From the NCBI GenBank assembly GCA_014549065.1, contig JACDOX010000001.1, forward strand, positions 8,127,736 to 8,191,735: DNA of 64,000 nucleotides, read 5' to 3'. Under the pieces are notes generated by a model. The model had not been told where the DNA came from, ran no database searches, and saw only the letters and a list, made by a program, of their open reading frames with translations. This DNA comes from Cardinalis cardinalis. Lineage: Eukaryota > Chordata > Aves > Passeriformes > Cardinalidae. Shown here piece by piece: positions 12,765-26,400 of the stretch (its first letter is position 1; each line of letters starts with the position of its first letter). The translations under genes and the position numbers were made by a program.

Positions 12765-15700
12765 CCCTTACCCAGAAAGCAGACAGGGTCTGATGCCTTG
12801 TTGTAAGGGGCAAGGTGCTTCACAACTGCCTGAAAATAAATGTGGGCTGAGGAAGGCTGCTGTGTCTTCTTTTTTCTGACACAAAGGCAAATATCTGTGC
12901 ATGAACATCACATAGCCAAGGGGCTTAAAGACTTGGGCAATGTTTTCTCTTTTCTATGGNTCAGGACATCTTTTCTGGTTGTTTCTGAAGAGAAGAGCAA
13001 GGGAAGAATTTAAATTTTAAGAAGAGGTTTTGTGATTAGCAAAAATCTTCTTTGTGAAAATATAGGAGAGGTTTTGTTTTTGCTCTAGTGAGGGACAAAA
13101 ATGAATTCCAAAATATCCCAAGTTGTCATGAAACTGAATTGCTGCACTCTGGCCGTCCCTTGCCATTCTGATATAAGGGAAAATTCTCTTCATCTTTTGG
13201 TATTTGGATAATATCTGTTATCTAAAGCCACAAAACCTCATATACTTTAAGAACTTGCAGCCTATCTCTGTAGCTGTGTTTATTCTGAATCTCATTCATT
13301 TTGAGCCTTTTCCAAACTCTTTGGCTGAGAGTTATTCTACAGCTTGGATCTTAAATGATCACATTCATGAGTTGAAGAAGCTTTTCAAAACTGAAGTTCA
13401 GAAACCAAGGCAAGCAAGATAAATCAAAGGTATGTATTTAAACTGAGTTTCAGCTATGTCTTAGAGATGAGCACTTTTTATTTTGTGTGTGTGAAATGCA
13501 TTGCACTGGGGCCAACAGAGCAGGAAAGAGNAGCAGAGGTTTTTCTTTTTGCTGGATCTAAGGCAAATAATATCTTAAAATAAGCTACTGGAAATTCTGC
13601 TGTGATTGCAGGAGAGCAGAACAGAAAAAAGAGATGCAAGAGACTAAGGCAGAGCTAAAACTGGTTTTGCTTGATTTTATCAGAAGTTTGGNCTTTNTTC
13701 ACAAACCTTCCTAGCCTGTACAAAACAGGATGCTGTAAGTTTCTATAAACATCCAGCAAGAAAGTTTTCATCTCTACCTGTCNGAACACTCTGATTGAAT
13801 GGGTGGAACTGGTTGCTGGAATGACTGGGCAAATGCCCCATCATGATAGCAATTTGCTGATGATGCACTCCAGTTTACACAAAGGAACAAGCAAAATATG
13901 GATGTTGTGTGATACCAGACAACACACCATATATTCCAATCACTGGCTGAAATGGCAAAATAAGAAAAGAGGGAACAGGAACAGAAGGAAGGAGCTGTTA
14001 GTGACACTGAAACACAGACTGGTTGGGAGAACTTTTCCTTGAATAGGGACNGTTTTGACAACTCAAATCAAAGGAAGATATTTGGCCAGGAAAACTCCTT
14101 TCTTATTCCATTGTACTGCTTGTGCAANAACTAGAACTAAAGGAGATTGGTCTCTGTATCATGCCAGCTTTGCATCAGAAGCTTGAGCTTCTGCCTGGAA
14201 GTGACAAGCTCAGTACCTTGTGTCCTCTAGTCACCTCTTTCATAATCCCATCCATTCTTTGCTCAGCAAANAGCAAAGATGAAATCTGATGGGGTTCTGC
14301 CTGGAAATAAAATGGTCATGCTCTCTGAGTCATGACTTGGAGAGCATTTCCTCTGAAAAAAACCCCAAGCTGGACCGAGCTGTCTGCAAGCAAAATGGCA
14401 AGCGCCAGTCAGTCCTCCCTGCCTGCCCCCAGCAGTCTGGAGAGACAATCACAGAGAGAAGTGGTGCTCTCAAGTACTACACTGCTCTGGTATTTTCCAT
14501 CTTTGTGCTGAGAGACCTAGTGAAAAGCCATGGCTTGGCTAAATGGTCTGGAGGATGAGGAAGATTGTGGAAATGCACTTTCTGTCTTTTCCATGAGCTC
14601 TGCATTGTATGTGCTGCTAGGCTGCGCAATTTTGTATCCCATATGAAGTAAAGGTTTGANGGCACAGAAAAAGATTCAAACAGGCCCCTACTGGATCATA
14701 CATCCAAGATCAGCTCAAGAGATGTCTGTCTCAGCAGAGNCAGTAGCCACTCTGCTGGCTGAGCTCTGACACATTGTAGTACAAATACGGCAGACATAAA
14801 GGCTTGGAACATTGGACAGATAATTGTGGTGGGTTTTTTTGTGAGAGCAATTTCAAAACTAAGTAACTGCAAGTAAGCAAGTGCCTCACAGTCCTGGAAC
14901 ATACAGTGAGATAATCCAGTTTAAAATAAAGTTGCCAGGAAATGGATAAATACTGCCATACATCTGTGAAACTCAATTGTTAGCGTTCTCCAAGGTAATG
15001 TTATAAACCATGATGTACAGCTGGAAATTGCTGTTGACCATATTATACAGGGTATAGAATAATTCTCCAGTTTACCAGGTTTAATTTATCTTTAAGCCAG
15101 CAGTTATTCTGTACTACTTAGGAGTCACCTAACTCCCACATATTGCTAGAAAGGACAACTCTAATATATCACAACTTGTCATAAAAAATCGTCCTTCATA
15201 GAAGGGCAGTTCTGAAGATGAACTGTCTAAAGCCATCCTGTGAAATGAAAAAGCAGTCTTAAAGAGCTAATAATAGTTTTTCTGAACTTGATGAAAAAGC
15301 CATTAATGTCTTTCTTCATTCAAAAGCAATTCTCATCTCATTAAACACTGGGGAATCTAATTTTCCTCAGCTAAACTGTGACTTTCCTACCTAGAACAAC
15401 TTCTGTGAAATATCACAAATTGCATTTACAGCTCTTCTTGCTCTTGGATATCTATAAAGATGGTGATCCCAAGAAAGTGTCACATTTGGAAAATTCATTC
15501 AAGCATGGGTAAGAAAATATTTAAGTAAATGCCCTTAATTTTTGTTCTGCTACACTTGGCTTAGCCTGATATTGGTCCCAAAGAGAATTATTCTAAAGAC
15601 TAAGCTAGCTTCTTAATGTGTTTCCTTTTAAGTGAATGAATTCAACTCTCACAAGCAAGAGGAAAAATCATCAATGGTATTTTAAAAAGAGCCTGTACCA

Positions 15701-18700
15701 GACAAGAACAATTCGGAAAGTTCCTGCACTCTCAGGAACTTTCAAGAATGTTCCTGCCAGGTGGAATGACAACGTAGACAGAGGCCTCTTCCAGCTGCAG
15801 GCTGCTGGGAATGTGTATTTTTTGTTAGTATAATTTCTCAGAGAAGGAAGGAGACTGGAGAGGAAAGTTCATTACTCAGAAGTGCAGCTCCACTAAGACA
15901 TATTTCCTGAAGAGCACACCTTTCCTGGTGTCCTTGCAGGGAGCTTCAGTTCAGAAAGCATTCCAGAACTACAAAAGCTGAAGACATCAAAATCCTGGGA
16001 ATGGACCCTAAACAAAGGGCATCACCTGAGTTTTTCCATCCTGAGTTTTAGGGTACCTCTCTCTTCCTTCAAGGAATATGCTTGGTGGCTTTTTGCCTGA
16101 AAGTGCAGACCCATCTGAAGGTCCTCCCCCTTCAAGACCTGCTCGGGAGGAGGCATAAAAGAAATGATGGAGGTACAGTCAGGCAGGAATGGTTCCCTGA
16201 AGAGATAGGGAAGAACAGATGAAATAATCAAAAGGAAGGAAAAATCCCTCCAAGATCCTCCCAAGTTGCCAGTTTCTGATGGGGAAGGTTTGTTGTGCCC
16301 AGGTGGAATTGCTTTAGCATCAGGGCCTTCAAAGAAAAAGGCANCAATACAGATTCAGCTGTTGCACTGGATTTAGTTTAACTTCTAGTGTATCTTAGAC
16401 AGACTGAGACAGGATTCATTATTTATTTTCCTTTGTTACTGAAAGAACAAAACAAATATAAAATAGAATACTGAGAGTCAAAAAAATCCTTTGTTATTGA
16501 GGACTTACTTTTTAGCATTGTAAGTGCTTGCAGCTGATGTGTCANGTGATTTATTAGGATTTGCAACCTTGAAGTTGGATCTTCTTTGGAAGATGGAATT
16601 TAAAGGCTAGTGTTGCTGAAGGATTATAATGGCACAGTAATTGAGAAGATAAATGGAAAACACATTTTTATTTAAGTCAGTCAATGTCAAAGACAAAATG
16701 AAAAGAAAAATTCATGGTGGTTTTAAAATCATGTCATCAGAAGATAGCACAGAAAGNATGAGTGAAAGTGTCTGCACGATCACAATTTTCCATGCAGACA
16801 CATGGGATCCCTAACTTCCTGTATTTAGGCAGAAATATAACACATCCACTAGGATAAACCTTGAACAAAAATTGGGTATATTTGATTTTGCAATGATGTA
16901 AAATAATATATAGAAATTGCAATTTTGCCATTCAAGATACATATGGGAAGCTTATTTTCTTTCTCCAATCCTTTTCTTTTATTTACCACTCTTCATTTCT
17001 GATAAGTTATGATGCCTATTAACCTAATACAGAGATTTCCAGGGGAAAAAAATCTATTCCCTAAATTAATCACCTGGCCATGGGACATTTGTTTTCTGTA
17101 TTGTGTTAGAGAGAAAATATTCACACCTTTGTGGGTAGTAGAGTCAGAATAATTTTTTTCAAAGTTCTTTTCTTGAATATTATTGCCTGCTGGTTAGAAC
17201 TGTTAATACTTTATTTTCCAAATGTATCTAATTTAGGAGCTACTCATTTTGGCAGGAAAGTAACTCTGATCATATAAATGAGATTAGTTGCCCTGTTCTC
17301 TGAGACACGGGGAGATGTAACTGCCTCTGGGGCTTTGGCAGTCAGCACAGTGAAGAGGTGTGCAGCAAGGTGTTCTGGCTGGAGATAAGAAAGAAGATCT
17401 GTGAACAGAGGTGTTCTTTGCCTGGGGAAGGCAAAGCTTTTCCTGGCCAGAGCAGTTGTACTCAGAGATATGTTGGCAAGCATGGTGTTGTCCCTGTCAC
17501 ACAAAATGTTTTTTCAGTAAGTTCCAGACTGAAATTTCTTGTTTTATTTTTCTCCTTGGGCTGTGTGTAAGGGGTTGAAATTGTCTGAGGAAAAGTCACA
17601 GTGCAAACAAGCATTTGATGGGCAGACTGCATCAGGTGGACCATGCATCTGATGGTCCTTTAGGACAGTAAACTATGGTGTGATAACATCTTAGAAAACT
17701 CATTTCTTAAAGAAGCAGAGAAAATGAATGGGGAAATAGCCAGATAACAGAAGTAGGACAGGAGAGTGTTTGCAAGGAAAGATGAGAATAAAAAAGTTAC
17801 AATATGGAACTATTTCTTGACCTCAAACACCTGTTTACTCTTTCTGAGAAAGAAGTGTTTTCATCTAAATCACTTTGAAATAAAGATGTCTGTTTGGCTG
17901 CTGGGCTACAAATGGCTCCTGGGAAGCAGTAAAAGAAGTGAAAAAAATATTGAAATGGTTCATTAAGTATTCCAGGAGGCCTAAATAAAATAAATAAAAG
18001 CTCTGCATGTGTACATGTATATATATTTTTTCCTTCCAAATAACAGAGAAAGTATATNATCTTTTACTTGCTGATCTTAGTCCCATAACAGAACAGCTGG
18101 TATTATTGCTCTTAGGGAAGAATTAATTCATTACAATAATGAACAAACAAAAAAATCTCTCTAAAGCAGATGTATTCAAAAATGCTTGTATTTGCACATC
18201 AAGGTTGAGGTGTAATTACTGCTTTCAGATTTATGCTACGAAACTTATTTTGAGACTGTTGTATGATTTCTGTTTGTGGAATACTGATAAAGCAAGATCA
18301 CTTACGTGTGCTGGCTGAGTGTATTTATACAAATGTTAAGAAGCAGAGATGCACTTTTGTTGCTCAAGTAAGCACGAAAGATGTTTGTGTACAATACACA
18401 TTTCTTGAGGGAGAGCCAATGTTCCAACTCAGTTGAGACCAAAAGCTTAGAAAGAATTGATGGGTTGAGCTTCTTAAGTTATTCTGAGACTTCAGTCAAA
18501 CATGTCTATTGCAGGCTTTTTGTTTTGTTTCCCCATGACCATTATCAGTATAGAAGTAGCAATAGAAATTTTAAGAAAGCAATTTGTAGTGGAATTTGAT
18601 TTAGAATGTGATGGAAACTATACGAATATGTATTATATGAAGTCTGAGGCAGCAACTGCAGAAAAAAGGGAGACTACTTTAAAAAGTCATATATCTTTTA

Positions 18701-21700
18701 GGTATTCTATTCCAAATAGTCACTGAAGTGAAAACAAGAAGTAGGAGAAATAGCCAGAAAATATACTTCGTCATGCTGTTGGAATTTGGATTCCAGGACT
18801 TCTAGAGGAACACACTGCATCTTCTTTCTGAGCACTGTGAAATAACCATGGCCCATGTACTGGAGCATCTCACACCACATAACATTTATGCTGGTGGTGA
18901 ATATTCAGTTTAGTGTTGTTCCAGTGAATGAGTAATGCAGCATGTCAGTCTGGAAGAAGTCTGCTGAAATATTAATGCTACTGTAAGTCCCACTGGAGAA
19001 TGTCTCCTGTGAATATATAACAGACATATTTATGTTGTGCACTATTTTGCATTAAAAAATTGTCTCCTCCAAATGTCTCCATGTGCATTTGTCTGAGCAA
19101 CAAACCTCATTCAATGCAAATAATTCTCACCACTGCAGCACTATGAGAAAGATTTCTGTTTTGCAAAACAGAGCTATGTGAAAAAGTGCAGAATAAATTT
19201 CAATCATAGATCAGAAGTTCAATTTAGAGGAAGAAAATCAATGTATATTTCTATTCTTGTGACNATGGTAGAAACTGAATTGATTTAAGTTGGTTAGAAG
19301 ATCCACATAGTAATGACTAAACGTCCATGTAATCAACAAGTAAAGACATGTATGTGGTCCCAACGTTGTTTATAACAACATAGTTCATACAAAATGTATG
19401 GGATGTGACACCATGGATGCTTTTTTTCCTGACATCTGATTTGGTATAAAGTTTTGCTAGAGAAGAGGAAATTACTTGTTAGTCCCATTTGAGATTTCTT
19501 TGCAAGTCAAAATCAATAAAATCATCATCATTACTGTCTGTTTTTTGGTAGCTGTCTTCCACACTGAATATTAAAGAGCTTTCAGACTGAGGAAAATAAA
19601 AGATTAGAATGGTGAGAAAATTCTTTTATATTTTACTTAAACATGATGATGATGATGATTTGTCAGAAAAAGCAGGCTTATTGTTAGTCAGAGGATTATG
19701 TCAAATGGAAAAAAAATGTCTTTTCAAATTGAAGAATTAAGACAAACGATTAGAATACTTTTGCCTTTATTGCCTTTTCAATGTTTTATGTCTTATTTTT
19801 CACAGTTCTTTTAGAGAGACTTTGACTCCAAGCTTCTTATGCNCTTAAGACCTGTACTAGCAAAGATTGCATGGTGTTTTCTCCTGGCTGGACAGACTTG
19901 TATGATTTTCTGACTAAAACCAGTTGCTGGAAGACAATTTTACCATACTAACGCCTTATTTTCATTCTCCAGTCAGCAGCTGAATGCTGTTTATTTTCTA
20001 GATAATCTTGATGACTCTTGTTCCATGTTGGCCATTGCTATTTCAGTTCTCTTTAAGGAACATAAAAATGGAGCACTTTGATGTTTTGCCAGTCCTAATG
20101 AAGCAACCTTTAATTCAAGACAGACAGGAATTACAAATAAAGAAAGAATTTGCTTGCTCCTGTCTACATGCTAACAGGACAACATTAAATTTAGGAAGAA
20201 GTACAGAGGAGCATTATAATATAGAACTTATAGCTGTCCATTTAGCAATCTCCAGCTTTGTTTTGTCCAGCTTGTGATCCCTGAGGACAATTCCATAGCC
20301 TGGTGATTGGAATCCAGTGTTTAAAAAAAGCTTCTGCTGTGCCTTAGGGTTTTATTAAAGAAAATCCTGATTTGAGATCACTGGTAACTTGATACCTTGA
20401 GTTGCTACGTATTTCAAAAATTTCCAAGCTTCTGCTGTTATCTGTAATTTAAGAAGGGAGGCAGAATGAAGACCTACAGTACCTTCATCATGGCTGTTTC
20501 CATTCGAAGTATCAGTGCCTGTTGGAAGTGACAACTGGAGCAACGTCCTACTCATCCATTAAACTGAACTCACCAGAAAGTGTTCTGGCAGTGCACTGTA
20601 AGGAAACAACATCCNCAGGCTGCTGCTTCTGCCAGCATCCAACAGCATCCCTGCTTTACCTGGTGGACTGTGGTCCCTTATGTACTGGAACTCAGGGTTA
20701 GTAGTATGTATGTATCAACGAACAAGTGTATTTATTCAGCTGTAGAGGCAGAAGCAATGCAGACACTAAGATGAGGAGCAGGGAGTCTCAAGTATTTTCA
20801 GGATGTGATCGAGTGTTTTCTGAAGGGCTCCAAGACAAGAGCAATGTGCCTTAAAGATCCTGAGCTCAAGAATGTTAGTAGTGAAAATATAAATGCTTTG
20901 CAAAGAAAGCATCATCTTTGTTGTATTTTGGGTGTGAGAGGAAGAAATTACAGAATCACACNGCATCATGTCTTCAGTATATTGACAGCAATCAAACAGA
21001 CTATGCCTTTTCTTCTTTCTGAGAAGCACTATGAAGATGTGAGGTGCAGGAACAACCTACTAGATTTGCTGCTGTCTTGAAACCTAAAAGGATACAATAT
21101 GCAAAACCCGGGAATGGTTAAATTGAACTTCAGCCAGCTCTCATTGTTAAATATTGATTGCTCATAATCAGGATGAGTAAAGCTGAATCTTTTATGAAAT
21201 TCTCAGCAGTGAATTGAATAGCATTTTCCTTGTATTCTTGAAGAAGAAGAAATGAGGGAGAACTCTCAGGGACATTGATTAGCTGAGTAATGGGAACAGA
21301 CCAATCTAAAAAAATTGCTCTAATAGCACTCCCAATGACATAAAGAACAAATGGAAACAGCATGAAGATACCAAAGGAGCGCTTTCTTATGGCTTAGTTG
21401 CCTCTTTGTTTGGTGTCTAAACAACCTTGNGTTCATGTATTTTTAAAATGTATGTGGTTTTTTGAGGGAAGAATAGTCTCTCTTAATCTTAGAGGACTAT
21501 TGGATAAAAGGTGTTCAAAGGTTTTCATTCAAGGGTTCTTCAGCGCTCTAAATGAATTAATATGAACATATNGCTACAGATGCCTTTGTCCTGCCACCTC
21601 TTAGCCTGTGTCTGGTAGGCAGAGGAAGTAACATTTTTGCAATAGTGAAGGTTGAATGAACCTTATTTTAAACTCCTTTTACCCNTTTGAAGTGATTCAA

Positions 21701-21959
21701 CCTTGCTTAGAGGCATGCTTTGACTCTTTGAGGCAGAACAGAAGCATTGTAAGTGCGATATTGTACACTGTGAGGAAACATTTATCGCCAGTGGATGATT
21801 TTCTACATTTGCTGATGCTCACAGGTGTGTCAGTAACCCATGTTTTTGGGGGTTTGAGGGACAGGGATGATGGTATGACATGCTTTTCTGTTCTTCCATT
21901 TATGGCAAAAATCATTGCACAGAGGGAATCCTTTCCCACATACATCTTCNCAGTCACAC
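12765..21959. other. Nine kilobases of unique AT-rich DNA, no gene seen
   Basis: No exon or RNA gene is supported. Open frames (for example 13774-14061 -, 14289-14558 +, 20008-20277 +, 20805-21080 +) are under 100 codons and motif-free. Short ATC repeats at 19521-19531 and ATG repeats at 19643-19658 are inverted relative to each other about 110 bases apart. No LTR or CR1 could be recognised in this stretch. Confidence 0.55.
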
Positions 21960-22013
21960 ATTGCACACGGATAGTCATATGTACACATTGTACATGGATA
22001 GTCATATGTACAC
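21960..22013. repeat. 27-bp tandem duplication
   Basis: Two adjacent 27-base units, 21960-21986 and 21987-22013, share ggatagtcatatgtacac and differ at only a few positions. This is a simple local duplication with no sign of function. Confidence 0.85.
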
Positions 22014-23091
22014 ACAGTCAGACTCTACCNCAGGGAGAGGAGGCCCACTTTTGAGGCCCTCTTCCAGCCTGCCTAGCTGTTACAATTAAATGCATTAGTT
22101 CTATGATACTTACAGCAGCTGATGAAATGGTTCTTCCAATAGCACTCCAGAAACGCTGGGTAATGATTTTCACAGCTGCATTTCCCTGACAAGTTAATCA
22201 CAACACTCCCTCCTTTTCTCCCTCCCTTCAGCTCTGCCTGATATTAGCAACTGGACATATCTCATGGCTGTCTGGTAATTAGACTTTGAACTCTTCTGCT
22301 TGACTAATTTATTAGCTAATATCATATGAAATTTGATGTTAATATGTTCTAAAGGCTAATCTATTCAGATTGGAATNCATAGATTTTAATAGACTAGTGT
22401 GCTTTGGTAATCAGGAAGAATTACATGATTATGGCTTGTGGCTTAGGCAATTAAAAAAGATTGGCATTCAGTGCTCATTTCAAGGTTGTTGTAGCATTTA
22501 GGGATAGGGGTCTATAATTTCAGTGCAATGTGGATCCTTTGTAAGTCACNGAGCTCTTTTAAGTAAGCTACCGTGTGTCCCACATGCTTTAGGATGCGCA
22601 AATATCCTAACCCCAAATTGTTAGCAGAGTACTAGAAGTGAAAGATTGTTAATCCCTGACATTTTTTGTAGTTGATTCTTTATTCAAAGAGTCAGAACTT
22701 AGAGAAAACTGAGATATGAGAAAAAAAATAGAAGATATGGAATGTGTTTAATTCCTATCAGGGTTACTGATGGNCTTTTTAGCATCATTCAGGGAGCTCA
22801 TACTAAACTGCTTACCCACCACAAACCTCATTTCCAAAACACAATTCCCACTCTATAATACTGNCATTTATATATTGCTTCTAGGCATCATTTTGCCTTA
22901 AATAGTGCAAAATTACACTTTGAACCGATTTAATTTTACAAGGAAATCTAGATTTCTCTGTGCNGTTTTCTAATCTTCATTCAGACATTTTTAGGCTCTT
23001 CCAAAATTTCATGACTTCTAAATTGTAGGTGTATTTATACCCATATCACAAAAAAATATTATTTGGGAAGTCTCAGGTTTAATCTCACTCA
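22014..23091. other. Unique AT-rich DNA with TAAT-rich patch
   Basis: No gene is seen. The part from about 22210 to 22400 is dense in TAAT and ATTA homeodomain-type core motifs and has the texture of a conserved non-coding element. This is an impression from composition only. Confidence 0.35.
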
Positions 23092-23120
23092 CATTATAGC
23101 AGGAGAATCCTGCTATAATG
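23092..23120. repeat. Perfect 13-bp inverted repeat (hairpin), 3-base loop
   Basis: Bases 23092-23104 are the exact reverse complement of 23108-23120, with gaa as the loop. The arm reads cattatagcagga. It would form a hairpin in DNA or RNA. Neither flank extends the pairing and no T run follows, so it does not look like a transcription terminator. Confidence 0.9.
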
Positions 23121-23309
23121 AAGTCCATGAAATGATTGATGATTACTTTAAAGATCTGTCCATTAGACGGATTTTAATATACTTGAAACACATTTTGCTG
23201 ACCCCACTCTAATTCANTGCTATCAGAATGAATGTGGCACCAAGGCAAATAGCTTACCATGTCTATCACATTTACATAGTTACATNTATTGACCCAACTT
23301 GCAGTCTCC

Positions 23310-23400
23310 TGAAGGAATTAAATCAAACATGTTTGACAAAGTCTGTTTCTGTAAGACCATGCTGATTGGCATCTATTGCATTTTGTTCCTTTAATGTTTT
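23310..23400 (-). repeat. Probable ancient CR1/L3-type LINE fragment
   Basis: Read on the minus strand, the block around 23330-23375 encodes a degenerate Q-H-G-L-T-E. This resembles the Q-H-G-F-x-x-G/K-R-S-C reverse-transcriptase motif of CR1-clade LINEs, and the flanking nucleotides fit the antisense consensus. It is heavily diverged, with a stop soon after the motif. Ends are approximate, and chance similarity is possible. Confidence 0.5.
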
Positions 23401-26400
23401 TTGCTGATCTAGAGGAGGAAAGTGCTTTCAGCTACTCCACAGCAAGATCATTTTCCTTTAAAAGAAACTATCCAGGCAGAAAACTCCAGACAAGTTGGAC
23501 TCTGTGTCATATATCCATGGGACAAAGAAGTGAAGTACACACGCTACCTCAGTCATGGCTGCTATGCAAGAATCCAAGCTGATTGGAATTTTAAACAGAA
23601 AATGTTCAAGTCCTAATTATCTTTAATCAAATGGACTAATCTGGAGATCAGAGCAAAGGACTGAGAATCCTATTAAATTCATCAGGCATCAAGAGTGACA
23701 TATACTCCTGGTAGGCCTATTCAAAACAAGCTTGCAAACTCATCAGCTCAAACTTATTTAGCATGCAGGGCTGTTCTTGTGAGGAAGATATGAGGTCCAG
23801 GGGAAGTCACTACATTACTTCCATGGAAAAATGCATTTTGTCTCCCATAAATTTGATACAATAACTGAAGAACTGCTCTCAACTTCAAAGCACTAGCAAA
23901 GCTATTAAATGAACGCAGCAGGAAAGAGAAATCTAAAATCAGATTGTATGATGGATAAAGGTTGTTAGAGAAAACTCTTCAGGACAGGTTTTCCCCATTA
24001 TTCTGTGCTACTTTAAGTTTGTGAACAGCAGGGAATGCCATAAGATGGCTTAGTTAACTGAACAGGATACAGGGCTATGGACACATTCAGTAGTACAAGA
24101 GCCAAGTCCTGAATTTCTCAGGCACTTCCAAGACCACAAATACCTACTGCACAGCATAAAGTACAGGCCACAGATGATATCAGCCATGGTATGACACATA
24201 ACTGCTTCTATATTCATGTCTCTGCAATGATTTTTCAATCCAGGAACAAAAGGAAATGAGAGTATAACATACAAATGAAATGATAGCATAAGCGCACTGC
24301 TGGTGTTTGAACCACTGCCTTCAGTCACTCAAATATATTTAGCACCTAAGACTGTGTTTGGTAAATATGCAAGTCGGCTTCTCCAGGTAAGGTTTTTCAG
24401 TGGCTGGAATTCTTCTGAAGTACAATTTTCCTTTGCATTAAATTTCCACCTTCTCCCTTAAGGTCCCAAACATGACTCTCCAAAAGACCTGCTTTACGCA
24501 AGGGCACAGTCCTGGAAACTGGTGGCTCCTCATTCTGACCCAGTTCCACCCCTGTATGCCTTAACATCTGGCACTTTTTTCCCTCCTCTTTTCCTTCAAC
24601 TCTATCACCACTGTTTTCTCTTTTTCAATCATTCAATAATTCCTCCTTTAGTATAATCATATTTTAGTCTAATTTCAAGTGATTTATTATACATACCGTA
24701 AACTTCTTGTACATAATTGATGCACCAAAACTTGCGTGAAACATATTTTTAGTGGCTAATTCAAAAAACAAAGAGGGAAAAGGATAAATTTATATTTTAT
24801 ACCTGACAAAATTTCTACAGCATGTTTTCAGTTTTACTCTAGAGGTTTCAAAGAAGAGACATCAAAACTCAGATACTACCTGGGCCATAATCAGATATGA
24901 CTCTAGTGAAAGTTTTGTATGGCAGACTTACATGAGATAATATTAGATTTTGATTTGCTTCAATTACTGGGAAAAAAAAAGATTCACTTTCAAAAAAAGA
25001 TACAATTTCAATGACAATGATGTAGTAGGACAAATGGTATGTCTGTCTAACTGTCTCTTTTGAAGCTGTCTGAAAAAGTCAGACATGGGCAGCTTTAATT
25101 CCTGTCTGCCACATCACACAAGATACACTTGGGTAGAAAAGATACAGCACTATCTCATACAGGTGACTGTAGCAAATTTGAGAAAAGTGACCCTTTGCNA
25201 AGATTATTTGAATAAAGCTGTTTCTCCTGTGATATTCATAGAAGTGGCTTTGATCTTTGAGAAATATTCCTGTTCCAAATAACCTCTGAGCCAATAACAT
25301 GCCATTAAAGTAGTCAGGTAGTAATTTGCTCACTCCCTTCAGGACTAATAAAAGGTTTCTCATATAAAAGTATAAATTATCTTTCCAAACTTATGATGTA
25401 TAGAAATGAAAGAGTTCAGTGAAATGAGTAGCCAAATCACTTGCTAGACAAATCAGTAATGACAGGCACCTGCTAATATTGCATAAACATACATGCCACA
25501 TGCTGAACACCATGCAAAAATTCACGTGTGCAGAAGCCCATGGCACGGGAAAAAAAAAGGAAGAAGCACAGTTTTGAAGACTGTAAAGAATACCTCTAAA
25601 GTATTCAAACCATGAGATAAAGACTCTGCTTCAGAATTGCTGCGAAAGCTGATCAAATTTTATTTTTTCAGTTTTTTTTTAGTTTGAAGTGTTATTTCAC
25701 AAAACCAGAATATTTTATCAGATATAGATTTTATCAAAATTATTACAAGACCATTGGTATTGAAAAGTGTTCAAAATTGTAAAGAAGTCTTTTAGCTTTT
25801 AATTTTTTTTTTTGGTGTTCAGAGGAGTATTTATTTTGAAACTTAGGCTAATGCTAGAGTTTTTTACCTTATTATGTAATAACTTNAAAATACTTCAATT
25901 CTATGTTCTGGTTTGGAATGTGGAAGGAGCTAAGTATGTTGTTACTAAGCCAAGAACAGTGAAATGTCCAGTTTTAGATATGATGCTGAATGTCTATTAT
26001 TTTCTACCAAAGAGTAGGTTACACTTTTTGGCAAGTATAACCATTTCATATCATTTATCCTTTTTCCATGTTCCAGGTTAATTGATAGAAAAAGCTATAA
26101 ATAAAAATAAATGTTTTAGGAGAGTCTGTAGTTATTGTATATCGGATTCTCATTTATTTTTCATTGTAGTCCTCCAGAGCAAACACTAGAAGACATGCAC
26201 ACACTTGTATAACCTGTTAACCACCAGAAAAGATGGGTTATTTTAGTACAAAAAACTATAATGTTGTAATTAAAATATCTTGTGGTGGAGATGGTACTTC
26301 CAGGAACTTACAGGATGGTGTTTTTAGCTGCGTATATTTATATATTTATAAACCAAATAACACCTTGTGAGTTAATTCTTCTCTCTATGATTTAGCCTCC

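Noticed and set aside
15700..15840. Possible CR1-like piece around gaggcctcttccagctgcag
   Set aside because: A single short block fits and the expected neighbouring blocks are absent.
23092..23120. Hairpin considered as a microRNA precursor
   Set aside because: The 13-bp stem with a 3-base loop is too short for Drosha/Dicer processing and the flanks do not extend the pairing.
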